Of a stretch of DNA of 64,000 nucleotides, positions 8,580 through 17,370 are shown piece by piece. The position numbers and the translations under genes were made by a program. Within the stretch, counting starts at the first letter, position 1. Every line of letters starts with the position of its first letter. The stretch is from assembly GCF_900100785.1 (NCBI RefSeq), contig NZ_FNCP01000002.1, forward strand, positions 248,001 to 312,000, written 5' to 3'. This DNA comes from Desulfosporosinus hippei DSM 8344 (GTDB lineage: Bacteria > Bacillota > Desulfitobacteriia > Desulfitobacteriales > Desulfitobacteriaceae). The notes under the pieces were generated by a model that saw only the letters and a list, made by a program, of their open reading frames with translations, was not told the DNA's origin and did not search any database.

Positions 8580-9159
8580 TCTCCAAGCACTAATCAAAGC
8601 CTATCAAAGTGGCAGTCTGCCTATCCAGATTGTGGCAGTTGGATCGGACTCTCCAGGGGCCGGCGCACTTATGCGCGCTGAAGAGGCGGGAATCCCAAGT
8701 CGTGTTTTTCCCAGCAATCAGTACCTCCATCGTCAAGCCCAAGAGGCAGATATCTTAAATTGGATGGGTGAAAATGAGGTGGAACTTTTACTCTTGGCTG
8801 GGTATATGAGGGTTCTGAGTCCCTCGTTTATGAGGGAAGTTTCTTTTCCCGTCCTTAATATCCATCCTTCCTTATTACCTGCTTTTCCTGGTCTGCATGC
8901 TCAACGCCAGGCACTTGAATATGGGGTTAAAGTAAGTGGTTGTACTGTACACTTTGTAGATGAAGGCTTGGATAGTGGTCCGATTATTTTACAAGAAGCC
9001 GTACCTGTGCTCCAAGAGGATACGGAAGAGAGCTTGTCTCAGAGAATTTTAGCGGTGGAACACCGTCTCTATCCGGAAGTCGTTCGCTTGCTAGCCTTAG
9101 GACAAGTGAAACGGTCTGGACGAAGAGTACAGATTTTGCAACAGGAGGAATTGAGATGA
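8542..9159 (+). CDS. purN: Phosphoribosylglycinamide formyltransferase PurN
   Basis: 205 residues. It begins [18 protein letters not shown] (PRPP-sugar binding) and contains the catalytic Asn-His-Asp set: [12 protein letters not shown] (about 108) and DEGLDSGPI (about 147). It uses 10-formyl-THF to formylate GAR. It starts inside the last 38 bases of purM and ends in an ATGA overlap with purH, so purM, purN and purH are tightly coupled. Confidence 0.97.
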   Translation: MRTAILASGRGSNLQALIKAYQSGSLPIQIVAVGSDSPGAGALMRAEEAGIPSRVFPSNQYLHRQAQEADILNWMGENEVELLLLAGYMRVLSPSFMREVSFPVLNIHPSLLPAFPGLHAQRQALEYGVKVSGCTVHFVDEGLDSGPIILQEAVPVLQEDTEESLSQRILAVEHRLYPEVVRLLALGQVKRSGRRVQILQQEELR

Positions 9160-10700
9160 AGCGAAGAGCAATCATAAGTGTTTCAGACAAAACGGGTATT
9201 GTTTCCTTTGCCCGTGAACTTGTAGATATCGGCTTTGAGTTAATATCTACCGGAGGAACTTATAAAGCATTAGATGAGGCTAATATTCCCGTCAAATATG
9301 TGAGTGAGGTCACTGGATTTCCTGAAGTTCTAGATGGCAGAGTTAAGACCCTCCACCCGTTAATTCACGGGGGAATCTTGGCTCGCGATAGTGTCAAACA
9401 CATGGAGCAAATGGAAAAAAACGGAATTAAATATATTGATTTAGTAGTTGTTAATCTTTATCCATTTCGGGAGACTATAGCTAAGCCTGGAGTTAGTTTT
9501 GAGGAAGCTATAGAAAACATTGATGTTGGTGGGCCAACGATGGTGCGCGCTGCAGCTAAGAATCACGGACGGGTTACGGTTATCGTCAATCCAGAATCTT
9601 ACGAAGAAGTATTAAGTGTGCTTCGAGAAGCAGGAACAGTTCCCGCGGGTATGAGGAAGAGACTGGCTGCTGAAGCCTTTTCCCATACTGCTGAATATGA
9701 TCGTCTAATTGCCGGGTACTTAGAGCGGCAACTTGAACCACCGGATACATTTCCGGAGACACTGCGTATAACTGCACAAAAAGTTCAAGAACTTCGTTAC
9801 GGTGAAAATCCACAGCAAAAGGCTGCCTTCTATATCAATGCTGAGGCTGGGGTAGGGACACTTGCCAACGGAAAACAACTTCAAGGGAAAGAACTATCCT
9901 ATAATAATTGGATCGATATGAACGCTGCCTGGAAGCTCGTGCGGGAATTTGAAACTTGTTCAGCTGCAATCATTAAACATACGAATCCTTGTGGAGTGGC
10001 AATGGGCAAGACCCCTCTTGAGGCTTATGAAAGTGCCTTTGCCGCAGACCCTGTCTCTGCTTTTGGCGGGATTATCGCTTTTAATCGTGTAGTAGATACA
10101 GCTTGTGCTGAAGCACTTAAAGAACGATTCTATGAAGTTATTATTGCGCCGGACTTTAGTCCTGAAGCACAAGAGATTCTTAGCTCTAAAACAAATCTAC
10201 GACTCTTTGTGGTAGGTAGAGGAGAATTGGGCAAAGTTATGTCCGGTTGGGTTTATAGAAGTGTTGAAGGCGGTTACCTTGTGCAAGAGATTGATCGAGG
10301 GACAACTCCGGTATCTGAATGGGAGTTTGTGACAGAACAAAAACCTACGGAAGAAGATTTGATCGCCCTTGATTTTGCCTGGCGCATTGTCAAGCATGTT
10401 AAGTCAAACGCTATCGTTGTAGCTGATCACAAGCATACTCTGGGAGTTGGAGCCGGGCAGATGAACCGGGTGGGCTCTGTTAAGATAGCTCTTGATCAAG
10501 CCGGAGATGCCGCTAACGGAGCTTATTTAGCCTCAGATGCATTCTTTCCGTTCCCGGATTCTATTGAAGAGGCTGCTCGTGCCGGGATTCGCGCAATTGT
10601 TCAGCCTGGAGGATCTGTTAGGGATGAGGCAGTAATTGAAGCAGCAAATCGTTTAAATATGATCATGGTCTTTACCCATCGCAGACATTTTCAGCATTAG
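9156..10700 (+). CDS. purH: Bifunctional AICAR transformylase/IMP cyclohydrolase PurH
   Basis: 514 residues, full length. The N-terminal IMP cyclohydrolase (methylglyoxal-synthase-like fold) shows SVSDKTGIVSFA, ISTGGTYKAL and GRVKTLHP. The C-terminal AICAR transformylase shows KHTNPCGVA (about 270), DPVSAFGGIIAFN (about 295) and SDAFFPFPDS (about 450). It performs the last two steps to IMP. Coupled to purN by an ATGA overlap; purD follows after 77 bases. Confidence 0.97.
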   Translation: MKRRAIISVSDKTGIVSFARELVDIGFELISTGGTYKALDEANIPVKYVSEVTGFPEVLDGRVKTLHPLIHGGILARDSVKHMEQMEKNGIKYIDLVVVNLYPFRETIAKPGVSFEEAIENIDVGGPTMVRAAAKNHGRVTVIVNPESYEEVLSVLREAGTVPAGMRKRLAAEAFSHTAEYDRLIAGYLERQLEPPDTFPETLRITAQKVQELRYGENPQQKAAFYINAEAGVGTLANGKQLQGKELSYNNWIDMNAAWKLVREFETCSAAIIKHTNPCGVAMGKTPLEAYESAFAADPVSAFGGIIAFNRVVDTACAEALKERFYEVIIAPDFSPEAQEILSSKTNLRLFVVGRGELGKVMSGWVYRSVEGGYLVQEIDRGTTPVSEWEFVTEQKPTEEDLIALDFAWRIVKHVKSNAIVVADHKHTLGVGAGQMNRVGSVKIALDQAGDAANGAYLASDAFFPFPDSIEEAARAGIRAIVQPGGSVRDEAVIEAANRLNMIMVFTHRRHFQH

Positions 10701-10777
10701 TTGACATTTTCAATTGATTTAGTTCAGTCTTGTTTTGGGAACGATAGTTTCTGCTAAATGACAAGTGGGGTGAAACG

Positions 10778-12040
10778 GTGAAGAAGCATCGGGTATTAAT
10801 TATCGGCGGCGGTGGTCGTGAACATGCACTGGCTTGGAAGTTGGCCCAAAGCCCTGAACTTGAACGTTTATATGTGGCTCCGGGAAATGCCGGCACTGAG
10901 TACTGGAATGTTCCAATTTCCGCACATGACATTGGGGCACTAGTGGAATTTGCAGTTAATGAGAAGATTGATCTAACGGTTGTTGGTCCGGAGGATCCTT
11001 TGAGTATAGGCGTAGTAGATGCTTTTCAGGAGGCAGGTCTGCGAATTTTCGGCCCCTCAAAGGCTGCCGCTCAGTTGGAAGGCAGTAAATCCTTTGCAAA
11101 GATGATTATGCAAAGTGCTAATATCCCAACAGCACAGTGTCAAGTTTTTGAAGATCCAATCCAGGCCAAACAGTATATCGAAACCATTGGGGCTCCTTGT
11201 GTCTTAAAAGCAGATGGATTAGCCGCCGGCAAGGGAGTTATAGTGGCAATGGATTTGATAACTGCTCTTCAAGCAGTGGATGAAATAATGGATGGCAATT
11301 TTGGTTCTGCCGGCAAAAAACTGCTGGTTGAAGAGTTTCTAGAAGGACAGGAAGTAAGTTTGCTATGTTTTTCAGATGGAGTCACAGCTTTGCCGATGGT
11401 TCCTGTTCAGGATCACAAACGAGCTTTAGATGGTGACCTAGGACTGAACACAGGAGGTATGGGGACTTACAGCCCACCACCAATCTGGACGACAGAACTT
11501 GAAGCAACAGTTATGCACGATCTTGTTTTGCCATCCCTCAAGATTATGCAAGAGCAAGGAACCCCATTTGTAGGTGTATTATTTTTAGGGCTTATGTTAA
11601 CGAAGCAGGGACCTAAACTTCTGGAATACAACGTTCGTTTTGGGGATCCAGAAACTCAAGTCGTAATGAAACGACTTAAATCAGATCTTCTGCCTATTCT
11701 TTGGTCATGTACAGAAACAAATCTCTCTAAGGTTCAATTAGATTGGAAAGAAGAGGTTGCAGTTTGTGTTGTAATGGCTGCGGAGGGTTATCCAGCAACT
11801 TACACAAAAGGAATACCGATCAGATTACCTGAAGAAAATGATCCGGATGTAGTAGTCTTTCATGCAGGAACCGGAATTAATGAAGGCCAGCTTGTAAGTA
11901 ATGGGGGCCGGGTTTTAGGCATAACATCGGAGGGTAAAACCTTGCAAGAGGCTCGTGAAAAAGCTTATTCTGTGATTAATAAAATCGATTTTCCCAAAGC
12001 CCATTTTCGCAGAGATATTGGAGTTAAAGGGTTGAACTAA
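10778..12040 (+). CDS. purD: Phosphoribosylamine-glycine ligase PurD
   Basis: 420 residues starting at GTG (10778), with GTGGGGTG about 8 bases upstream. It shows the GARS N-domain (LIIGGGGREHALAWKL), the ATP-grasp lid and metal sites (ADGLAAGKGV, NTGGMGTYSPP, YNVRFGDPETQ) and the small C domain. It condenses phosphoribosylamine with glycine. Last gene of the pur operon; a terminator lies about 150 bases downstream. Confidence 0.97.
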   Translation: MKKHRVLIIGGGGREHALAWKLAQSPELERLYVAPGNAGTEYWNVPISAHDIGALVEFAVNEKIDLTVVGPEDPLSIGVVDAFQEAGLRIFGPSKAAAQLEGSKSFAKMIMQSANIPTAQCQVFEDPIQAKQYIETIGAPCVLKADGLAAGKGVIVAMDLITALQAVDEIMDGNFGSAGKKLLVEEFLEGQEVSLLCFSDGVTALPMVPVQDHKRALDGDLGLNTGGMGTYSPPPIWTTELEATVMHDLVLPSLKIMQEQGTPFVGVLFLGLMLTKQGPKLLEYNVRFGDPETQVVMKRLKSDLLPILWSCTETNLSKVQLDWKEEVAVCVVMAAEGYPATYTKGIPIRLPEENDPDVVVFHAGTGINEGQLVSNGGRVLGITSEGKTLQEAREKAYSVINKIDFPKAHFRRDIGVKGLN

Positions 12041-12188
12041 AATTTCCATTTTTATGTTTAACACATTCTTCACACAAAGTTCATGGTAATGTAACAGTGA
12101 TCATCTATACTAAACTCAGTAGACAATGATTATCCGTTTTTTAGCGGTTAATATAAATTCTTCTCATTTTTCTCCCCTTCTTTCTTTT

Positions 12189-12217
12189 CCCCTCTATCGA
12201 AATGGAGGGGATTTTTA
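12189..12217 (+). terminator. Terminator of the pur operon
   Basis: Stem CCCCTCTA/TGGAGGGG (one G-T pair) with loop TCGAAA, followed by ATTTTTATT. It lies in the 378-base gap after purD, behind a pyrimidine-rich stretch. Confidence 0.8.
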
Positions 12218-12296
12218 TTGTTCGGATGTATGACCTTTCGTTACTTGATTTCCGAAGATCTTTTCTGGTCCTTGCCTATATGGAAAAATTACAGAG

Positions 12297-12340
12297 AAAA
12301 AGGATCTTGCCTGTTAACGAAGGTAAGATCCTTTTTCTTT
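12297..12340. terminator. Bidirectional terminator between purD and the zinc-ribbon gene
   Basis: AAAAGGATCTTGCC (12297-12310) pairs with GGTAAGATCCTTTTT across a short loop, with A-run on the left and T-run on the right. It can therefore end plus-strand transcripts from pur and minus-strand transcripts of the small gene at 12419-12592. Confidence 0.8.
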
Positions 12341-12418
12341 GCCCGAAATTTAACTGTCTTGGGGCTAGCATAGCTACTGGGAATTTCTTAGATATGTTGT
12401 AATGGGTTTAACTGCTGC

Positions 12419-12592
12419 TTAATGGCTGATCCGGGGTAAGATTCTACTCGGTGAGGTATTAAAACATTTTGGACACACATAAATTGGACTTTTTGCCGCC
12501 GGTATTATGTTGATCTTTAGGGTTTGAGCCGTATATTGAATCCATTTACTCAAGTGATCCAGGCTCTGACAATTAGGACAACTTAACCACAC
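12419..12592 (-). CDS. Small two-CxxC zinc-ribbon protein (57 aa)
   Basis: Read on the minus strand from GTG at 12592, this gives a 57-residue protein with two cysteine knuckles, CPNC (residues 5-8) and CPKC (40-43), spaced like a zinc ribbon. A stop codon lies just upstream in frame, so the start is GTG with GAGGAAGTG ahead of it. The gene is divergent from the CotJC-like gene at 12705 and ends before a bidirectional terminator, both of which support a real transcription unit. I do not recognise a named family. Possible roles are RNA or protein binding; this is a guess from the fold only. Confidence 0.55.
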   Translation of the reverse strand: MWLSCPNCQSLDHLSKWIQYTAQTLKINIIPAAKSPIYVCPKCFNTSPSRILPRISH

Positions 12593-12704
12593 TCGTCTTC
12601 ACTTCCTCGAGATTAGTGTATGAACACCTTAAGGAAAGTGTGACCTCGCCAAGTCTATCACCATATAATAAAGGCAGGACTCTTAATAAGAAGGTGAGAA
12701 GGGA

Positions 12705-13259
12705 ATGTTTAATTATAGTAAGCGTTTGTTTTATCCGATTCATGTTGAACGAGAAGATCCGGCATTTGCCAAATTGCTCATAGAACATTATTCAGGGATA
12801 GATGGTGAATTATCTTCTGCCCTACAATACTTTCACCAAAGATCTTTTATATCTAACCGGCATATCCGTGAGTTGTTAGGCATTATCACTGCGGAAGAAT
12901 TTGGGCATATGGAGTTAATTTCGGTAGCCGTAAGTAAATTAGGAGGGCCACCATTAACCTTACTGAATGCTCAAGATGCTCTGAGGGAAATTAAGCACAT
13001 CGATCAGAGTTTTGATCTCAATAAACTTTTGCAAATGGATATACAGGCAGAAACAAGAGCGATTCGCTTATATAAGCAACATCTGGAATTAACTAATGAT
13101 GTAAACATGAAGAAAATGATTAAGTTTCTGATTGGCAGAGAAGATGTACATAAATACTTATTGAAAAAGGCCCAAAGGTTAGTTCGGGAAAGCGGAACTC
13201 CAGAGGAGTTTAATGAGCTTATCTATGACTATAAAATGAGTTTGCAAGTTCTGAAATGA
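12705..13259 (+). CDS. Ferritin-like/manganese-catalase family protein (CotJC-like)
   Basis: 184 residues, start supported by AGAAGGTGAGAAGGG. The N terminus (YSKRLFYPIHVEREDPAFAK) and the four-helix metal residues GELSSALQYF (about 37), TAEEFGHMELI (about 65-72), QAETRAIRLY (about 122) and REDVHKYLLKKA (about 148) follow the manganese-catalase/CotJC pattern of Glu and Glu-xx-His ligands. CotJC proteins are about 190 residues and belong to the inner spore coat in Bacillus; the longer enzymatic catalases have extra C-terminal sequence absent here. A peroxide-detoxifying or spore-coat role is likely but not proven. It stands alone, ending at a bidirectional terminator. Confidence 0.8.
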   Translation: MFNYSKRLFYPIHVEREDPAFAKLLIEHYSGIDGELSSALQYFHQRSFISNRHIRELLGIITAEEFGHMELISVAVSKLGGPPLTLLNAQDALREIKHIDQSFDLNKLLQMDIQAETRAIRLYKQHLELTNDVNMKKMIKFLIGREDVHKYLLKKAQRLVRESGTPEEFNELIYDYKMSLQVLK

Positions 13260-13296
13260 AACATTAAATTTAGATAGATCCAGTAATAGGATGAAA

Positions 13297-13322
13297 AAAG
13301 TCGGCTGATAAAGCCGACTTTA
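13297..13322. terminator. Bidirectional terminator between convergent genes
   Basis: AAGTCGGCT/AGCCGACTT stem with a GATA-type loop, flanked by A-run and T-run. It separates the CotJC-like gene (plus) from the gene ending at 13320 (minus). Confidence 0.85.
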
Positions 13323-13640
13323 GTATTTAATAATCCAATCAGAAATCATTAATCGTTCGGAAAAACCAAATCCTTCAGTATCGATAGTAAGTTGTGATTT
13401 GTGAATTAGGTCACGATCGTAGAAAACAGTAATCCCATCTGTAGAAAACTGGTAGTAGTTTTCAGGCTTTCTGGGACTTCCTTTTCGTACAGTAGGAGGA
13501 GTGGAAAGGGGGATACAGCATTGTGTGACAACCAGACGTTTTATGTAAAGGTTATTTTTTTTGGCCTTCTGGAGGAATTTTAAGGCGTTTTGTGTAATGT
13601 TAATAATCATATTCTTACTTGTTATAAGGTTAGGATCCAA
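13320..13640 (-). CDS. CC/Se-motif (HesB-like) family small protein
   Basis: 106 residues from TTG at 13640; the ribosome site AGGAGGTG lies 8 bases upstream and decides this start over the internal ATG. The protein has an adjacent Cys pair in VVTQCCIPLS (about 39-42), a basic proline-rich loop, and a C-terminal beta-rich part (DGITVFYDRDLI). That layout resembles the short HesB-like family called CC/Se-motif proteins, some of whose members carry selenocysteine at this motif; here both are Cys. Function is unknown; the HesB relation suggests metal or Fe-S handling. Family assignment is from memory and moderate. Confidence 0.55.
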   Translation of the reverse strand: MDPNLITSKNMIINITQNALKFLQKAKKNNLYIKRLVVTQCCIPLSTPPTVRKGSPRKPENYYQFSTDGITVFYDRDLIHKSQLTIDTEGFGFSERLMISDWIIKY

Positions 13641-13805
13641 CGTGGATTCACCTCCTTGATGTTGCCATACCTTATTCTATCATTTTTGTCTTTGCTTGCA
13701 AGAGATTGGGGGGCAAGTTTAGATAAGATCCCACGCCAACGTGAAATTTGTAAAAATTGTTGAAAAGAATTTATGAAACTCTGAGTAATTATGCTTAAGG
13801 GCTAG

Positions 13806-14534
13806 TTAGTTTGTAATGGGAACAATATTTTGTTTGTCTTCCATAAAGCTTTTTAAAGAAACGTGAAGTTCGTTATCATTATTTACAGAGGCAAAGAAAA
13901 TATCTGCGGGAGTTTTAATGTTCAGCGTGGCTAATTGCTGCTCTAGCCAGTCTTCGGAAAGATCAAGCTTCTTTAAGACATTTCCATAGATTTCACCGTC
14001 GATAATGATAGGGTAGGAAAGAGAAGAGCCTACTTTTGTTAGATTCATATCTTCAAGGGTAACTAAATCTTTATTTGCATGTTTTAAAACAGATAAATTA
14101 CCGTTTGCCTCTATAATGCCTATCTGTACATCACTTATATTAAAGACATCCTTCTCACGAAGCATCTGCAGAATATTGTCGATGGAAAATCGAATTTTTT
14201 TAAGGTTGCTCATAATCAATTGTCCGTCTTGAATTACAATTGTAGGCTCAAAGGTAATTAAGTGTCCAAATTTTCGATGCTTAATTACTGAGTTGGTTAT
14301 GACCTTTTGAAAAAGACCGATTATAATAATTGCTACTGCAGTATGGATGTGAGAAATGCTGGGGTCAGCTAGGTCAGCACCTGTTATTGCTCCCAAAGTA
14401 ATAATAACCAGAAAGTCGAAAACTGGAAGTTCCCCTATAGCACGCTTTCCCATATATAGAGTAACAATCAAAAGCAAAGGTATTATTGTAAAGATCCGTC
14501 CCACCACGACGAGAAGCTCTTTGATTAATTCCAT
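13806..14534 (-). CDS. DUF421 (YetF-type) membrane protein
   Basis: 242 residues from ATG 14534. A longer in-frame start at 14552 would lie inside the ribosome site GGAAGGAAGTG, so the ATG is preferred. Three N-terminal membrane segments (about 8-28, 38-55, 62-82) are followed by a soluble domain with the family blocks FDFLVIITLGAITG, EPTIVIQDGQLI and GNVLKKLDLSEDWLEQQL. These match the DUF421/YetF family of Firmicutes, found in several copies in sporeformers and of unknown biochemical function. It precedes nothing recognisable on the same strand within 60 bases of its neighbour's end, so it may be co-transcribed with the 14599-15291 gene. Confidence 0.8.
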   Translation of the reverse strand: MELIKELLVVVGRIFTIIPLLLIVTLYMGKRAIGELPVFDFLVIITLGAITGADLADPSISHIHTAVAIIIIGLFQKVITNSVIKHRKFGHLITFEPTIVIQDGQLIMSNLKKIRFSIDNILQMLREKDVFNISDVQIGIIEANGNLSVLKHANKDLVTLEDMNLTKVGSSLSYPIIIDGEIYGNVLKKLDLSEDWLEQQLATLNIKTPADIFFASVNNDNELHVSLKSFMEDKQNIVPITN

Positions 14535-14598
14535 TAATTCACTTCCTTCCAAAACTAGGGCCTATCTAAATATTTTCAAGATCAAAATAAGATAGTAC

Positions 14599-15291
14599 TC
14601 AGGCTTTAGCCAGCTTTTTTAATTTGGTATCCCAAAAGCGATTTGCTATAAGGCGAACACAAAAGGGATGGTTACCCCAGGTGTCGAGGTTATCCAGTGA
14701 AAGCATAAGTGCATAAGCTTGACGACAGATAGATAGGATAGGGTAATTCTTAGCAATATGTGCTAAAACAGAAAGGATAGCTTCACAGCGTTCAGAGTAA
14801 AACAGATTTTGTATGTAACGGCGGCTGTGAGGAGCAAGGGCAAAACGAGTCAAATCTGTGGAAAGAGGCTTAATTTCGCTTGCGGAAAACGATACCACAT
14901 TAAATTCCGGTAGATCAGCTAGAATATCTGCTGATTTCAAGAATTGCCCAAGGTGTTCTTGGACTTCAAGAATTGGAAAAGAGATACAGCCCGGAGTAGA
15001 AGCTAAAATTCGGATGCGCAAAAGATTTGACTGAATCATTTTTTCGTTAGCCATAAAATTATGGGTTTTTTGGGTCATGTGGAGAATGAGGGCGGCAAGA
15101 ACCTCATTCCCGTCAGAGGCTTGTTGTTCCCAAGCAGGTAAGAGACAAAGGATATCTTCTTTCAATGGGGGGGTAATCTGATCAAAAAGTTCGTATTGGA
15201 TAATTGTATTTAAAGATTCTTCAGTGGGGTTTGTGAGTAAAATTCGGCGAAATCCAGGATGAACTAAGGTCTTATTATCTGAGTCATTCAT
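14599..15291 (-). CDS. Hypothetical protein, 230 aa
   Basis: I do not recognise this protein. It is soluble, mostly alpha-helical by composition, and has five scattered Cys residues without a CxxC motif. The start ATG has GGAGGAGG about 10 bases upstream. It lies 64 bases upstream of the DUF421 gene on the same strand and may share its transcript. Codon use and composition look like the neighbours, so there is no sign of recent transfer. Confidence 0.7.
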   Translation of the reverse strand: MNDSDNKTLVHPGFRRILLTNPTEESLNTIIQYELFDQITPPLKEDILCLLPAWEQQASDGNEVLAALILHMTQKTHNFMANEKMIQSNLLRIRILASTPGCISFPILEVQEHLGQFLKSADILADLPEFNVVSFSASEIKPLSTDLTRFALAPHSRRYIQNLFYSERCEAILSVLAHIAKNYPILSICRQAYALMLSLDNLDTWGNHPFCVRLIANRFWDTKLKKLAKA

Positions 15292-15498
15292 CGAAGGTGC
15301 CTCCTCCGTAGATTATTATCTAATTAGTTCTGTCGTTTATTGTGTGTTTTTTATTGGGTTCTATCCAAGGAATTTAACTTGTCCTAATTAGAAGCAGAAG
15401 AGTCAGACAATAATGACGGAAGAATCCTAAGATTTTGTTTTAGTATGTGCTGGCTATTGGGATCCTAGGATGGAAAGTTTCGAGCTGATCTTGCATAA

Positions 15499-15516
15499 GT
15501 ATGATAATAAACATAC
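15499..15516. promoter_or_regulatory. Small inverted repeat upstream of the DtxR-family regulator gene
   Basis: GTATG (15499-15503) and CATAC (15512-15516) flank an 8-base AT-rich centre, ending 18 bases before the regulator's start. It could be an operator for autoregulation; its short arms make this tentative. Confidence 0.25.
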
Positions 15517-15534
15517 CGTTGAAAAGGAGCAAAG

Positions 15535-15966
15535 ATGGGAACTCTTACCCCTAGCTTAGAAGACTATCTTGAAGAAATTTATCGATTCTCTCTTTCCACA
15601 GATACAGTTCGAGTAACTGATCTTAGCATTAAACTAGGGGTTTCTTTGCCGTCTGTAACTAAAGCTTTACGTAAATTAAGAAGCGGTCAGTATATTTACT
15701 ATCAACGCTATGGAGAAATAAATCTATCCGAAAAAGGGAAAAAGCTGGGGAATTTCTTGGTTAAGCGCAACCAATTATTACAGGAATTCCTAGTACTTAT
15801 TAATACTGATTGTGATATTGCGGCAGAGGCTGAGGCCATGGAACATTATCTATCAGAAGCCACCATTCGATCTATTCAAGCTATTGTCACCTTCCTAAAT
15901 GAAAATCCCAAATGGTATGAGGTTTTACTGGAATACATCACGTCTTCCAGTAAAACCAAAGAGTAA
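15535..15966 (+). CDS. DtxR/MntR-family metal-dependent transcriptional regulator
   Basis: 143 residues with AAGGAGC ahead of ATG. The N-terminal winged helix (EDYLEEIYRFS, VRVTDLSIKLGVSLPSVTKALRKLR, then the wing YGEINLSEKGK) and the following dimerisation helix (AEAEAMEHYLSEATIRSI) are typical of DtxR/MntR/IdeR; the SH3-like third domain is absent, as in MntR. It is convergent with, and 3 bases from the end of, the feoAB genes, so iron (or manganese) control of feo is the natural hypothesis. A DtxR-like palindrome lies upstream of feoA. Confidence 0.87.
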   Translation: MGTLTPSLEDYLEEIYRFSLSTDTVRVTDLSIKLGVSLPSVTKALRKLRSGQYIYYQRYGEINLSEKGKKLGNFLVKRNQLLQEFLVLINTDCDIAAEAEAMEHYLSEATIRSIQAIVTFLNENPKWYEVLLEYITSSSKTKE

Positions 15967-15969
15967 GTT

Positions 15970-17370
15970 CTAGGCTAAACCGAACAAACGAACCACTTGA
16001 GTTAGAATAAAACAAGCGGAAAATCCGATGAGTGTTGGAATTAGAAAGGATAGGAAGGCCCATTTCTTACTGCCGGTTTCCTTGTAGGTAGTGAGGAGAG
16101 TAGTAGCACAAGGCCAATGCAATAGGGAAAACAACATGACGTTAACTGCTGTAAGCCAGGTCCAGCCGTTACTAACCAAAACATTCCTAAGCTCCTCTAA
16201 GCTTGAAAAATCCTGTAAAGAGCCAGTGGAAAGATAGCTCATGATGAGAATCGGCAGGACAATCTCGTTTGCAGGTAGTCCAAGTATAAAGGCCATGAGG
16301 ATGAATCCATCTAAGCCAATAAGTTTTCCTAATGGGTTTAGGGCATGAGCCACAGTAGAAAGAATACTCAGTTCTCCAATATAGACATTAGCCAGAATCC
16401 AAATCACGGCGCCTGCGGGAGCTGCTATGATGATTGCGCGTCTTAGTACAAATAAGGTACGGTCAATCACTGAACGATAGATCACTGCTCCAATTTTCGG
16501 ACGACGGTATGAGGGTAATTCCAAGACAAGAGAAGAAGGTTCACCTTTTAATATTGTCATTGATAGTAACCAGGAGACAGTTAATGTAACAGCTATACCC
16601 AGCAAAATTATTCCTGATATCACCAAGGCATTGATTATTCCCGAATAGGAGGCAATAGCCCCACCTATAAAAATTGAAGTGATGGCAATCAATGTCGGAA
16701 ATCTACCATTGCAGGGAACAAAATTATTGGTCAGAATTGCGATTAAGCGCTCACGAGGAGAGTCTATTATTCTGCATGAAGTGACTCCAGCCGCATTGCA
16801 TCCGAATCCCATGCACATGGTCAGACTCTGTTTGCCACAGGCTTTGGCTTTTTTAAAGATATGATCCAGGTTGAAAGCTATTCGCGGTAGATAACCGGAA
16901 TCTTCTAATAAGGTAAATAAGGGAAAAAAGATGGCCATAGGAGGCAGCATAACTGCAACAACCCAGGCTAAAGTACGGTAAACTCCTAGAACAAGAACTC
17001 CATGTACCCAATCCGGGGCACCTAACCACTGAAACCAAAGAGTTAGTTGATCCTGAAAGGCAAAGAGCACGCTGGCAAGGAGCCCTGAGGGTATATTCGC
17101 ACCTTCTATAGTTATCCAAAAGACACCCACCAATAGCAGGATCATGAGAGGGTATCCGAACCATTTAGAAGTGACCAGATTATCAATGATTTGATCAAAG
17201 CCAATTCGGTGGCGTCCTTTGTTTGTAAGAACATGCTTGGTAATTTGCTCTGCATTTCCATAAATATCTGCAACAATCTGATCGCTGAAGGAATTTCGAT
17301 AGGTTTTGCGAACATATTCAGCTTGACCATAAGCCTCACTAAGATTTCTAGAAGAACTTATTGCGCACAT
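15970..17370 (-). CDS. feoB: FeoB membrane subunit (Gate/transport part of split FeoB)
   Basis: 466 residues with no GTPase domain. From about residue 60 there are multiple membrane helices and the two FeoB Gate regions: MGFGCNAAGVTSC with FVPCNGRFPTLIAI (about 190-235) and HWPCATTLLTTYKETGSKKW near the C terminus. In most bacteria this is the C-terminal two thirds of one 600-780-residue FeoB; here it has its own ribosome site (GGGAGG, 8 bases) and ATG at 17370 and overlaps the G-protein gene by 13 bases (shared ATGTGCGCAATAA). It imports Fe(II). The clean restart suggests a real two-gene FeoB, not a sequencing error. Confidence 0.88.
   Translation of the reverse strand: MCAISSSRNLSEAYGQAEYVRKTYRNSFSDQIVADIYGNAEQITKHVLTNKGRHRIGFDQIIDNLVTSKWFGYPLMILLLVGVFWITIEGANIPSGLLASVLFAFQDQLTLWFQWLGAPDWVHGVLVLGVYRTLAWVVAVMLPPMAIFFPLFTLLEDSGYLPRIAFNLDHIFKKAKACGKQSLTMCMGFGCNAAGVTSCRIIDSPRERLIAILTNNFVPCNGRFPTLIAITSIFIGGAIASYSGIINALVISGIILLGIAVTLTVSWLLSMTILKGEPSSLVLELPSYRRPKIGAVIYRSVIDRTLFVLRRAIIIAAPAGAVIWILANVYIGELSILSTVAHALNPLGKLIGLDGFILMAFILGLPANEIVLPILIMSYLSTGSLQDFSSLEELRNVLVSNGWTWLTAVNVMLFSLLHWPCATTLLTTYKETGSKKWAFLSFLIPTLIGFSACFILTQVVRLFGLA

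Noticed and set aside
12202-12402. 66-codon plus-strand open frame after purD
   Set aside because: It starts inside one terminator and runs through a second; no ribosome site.
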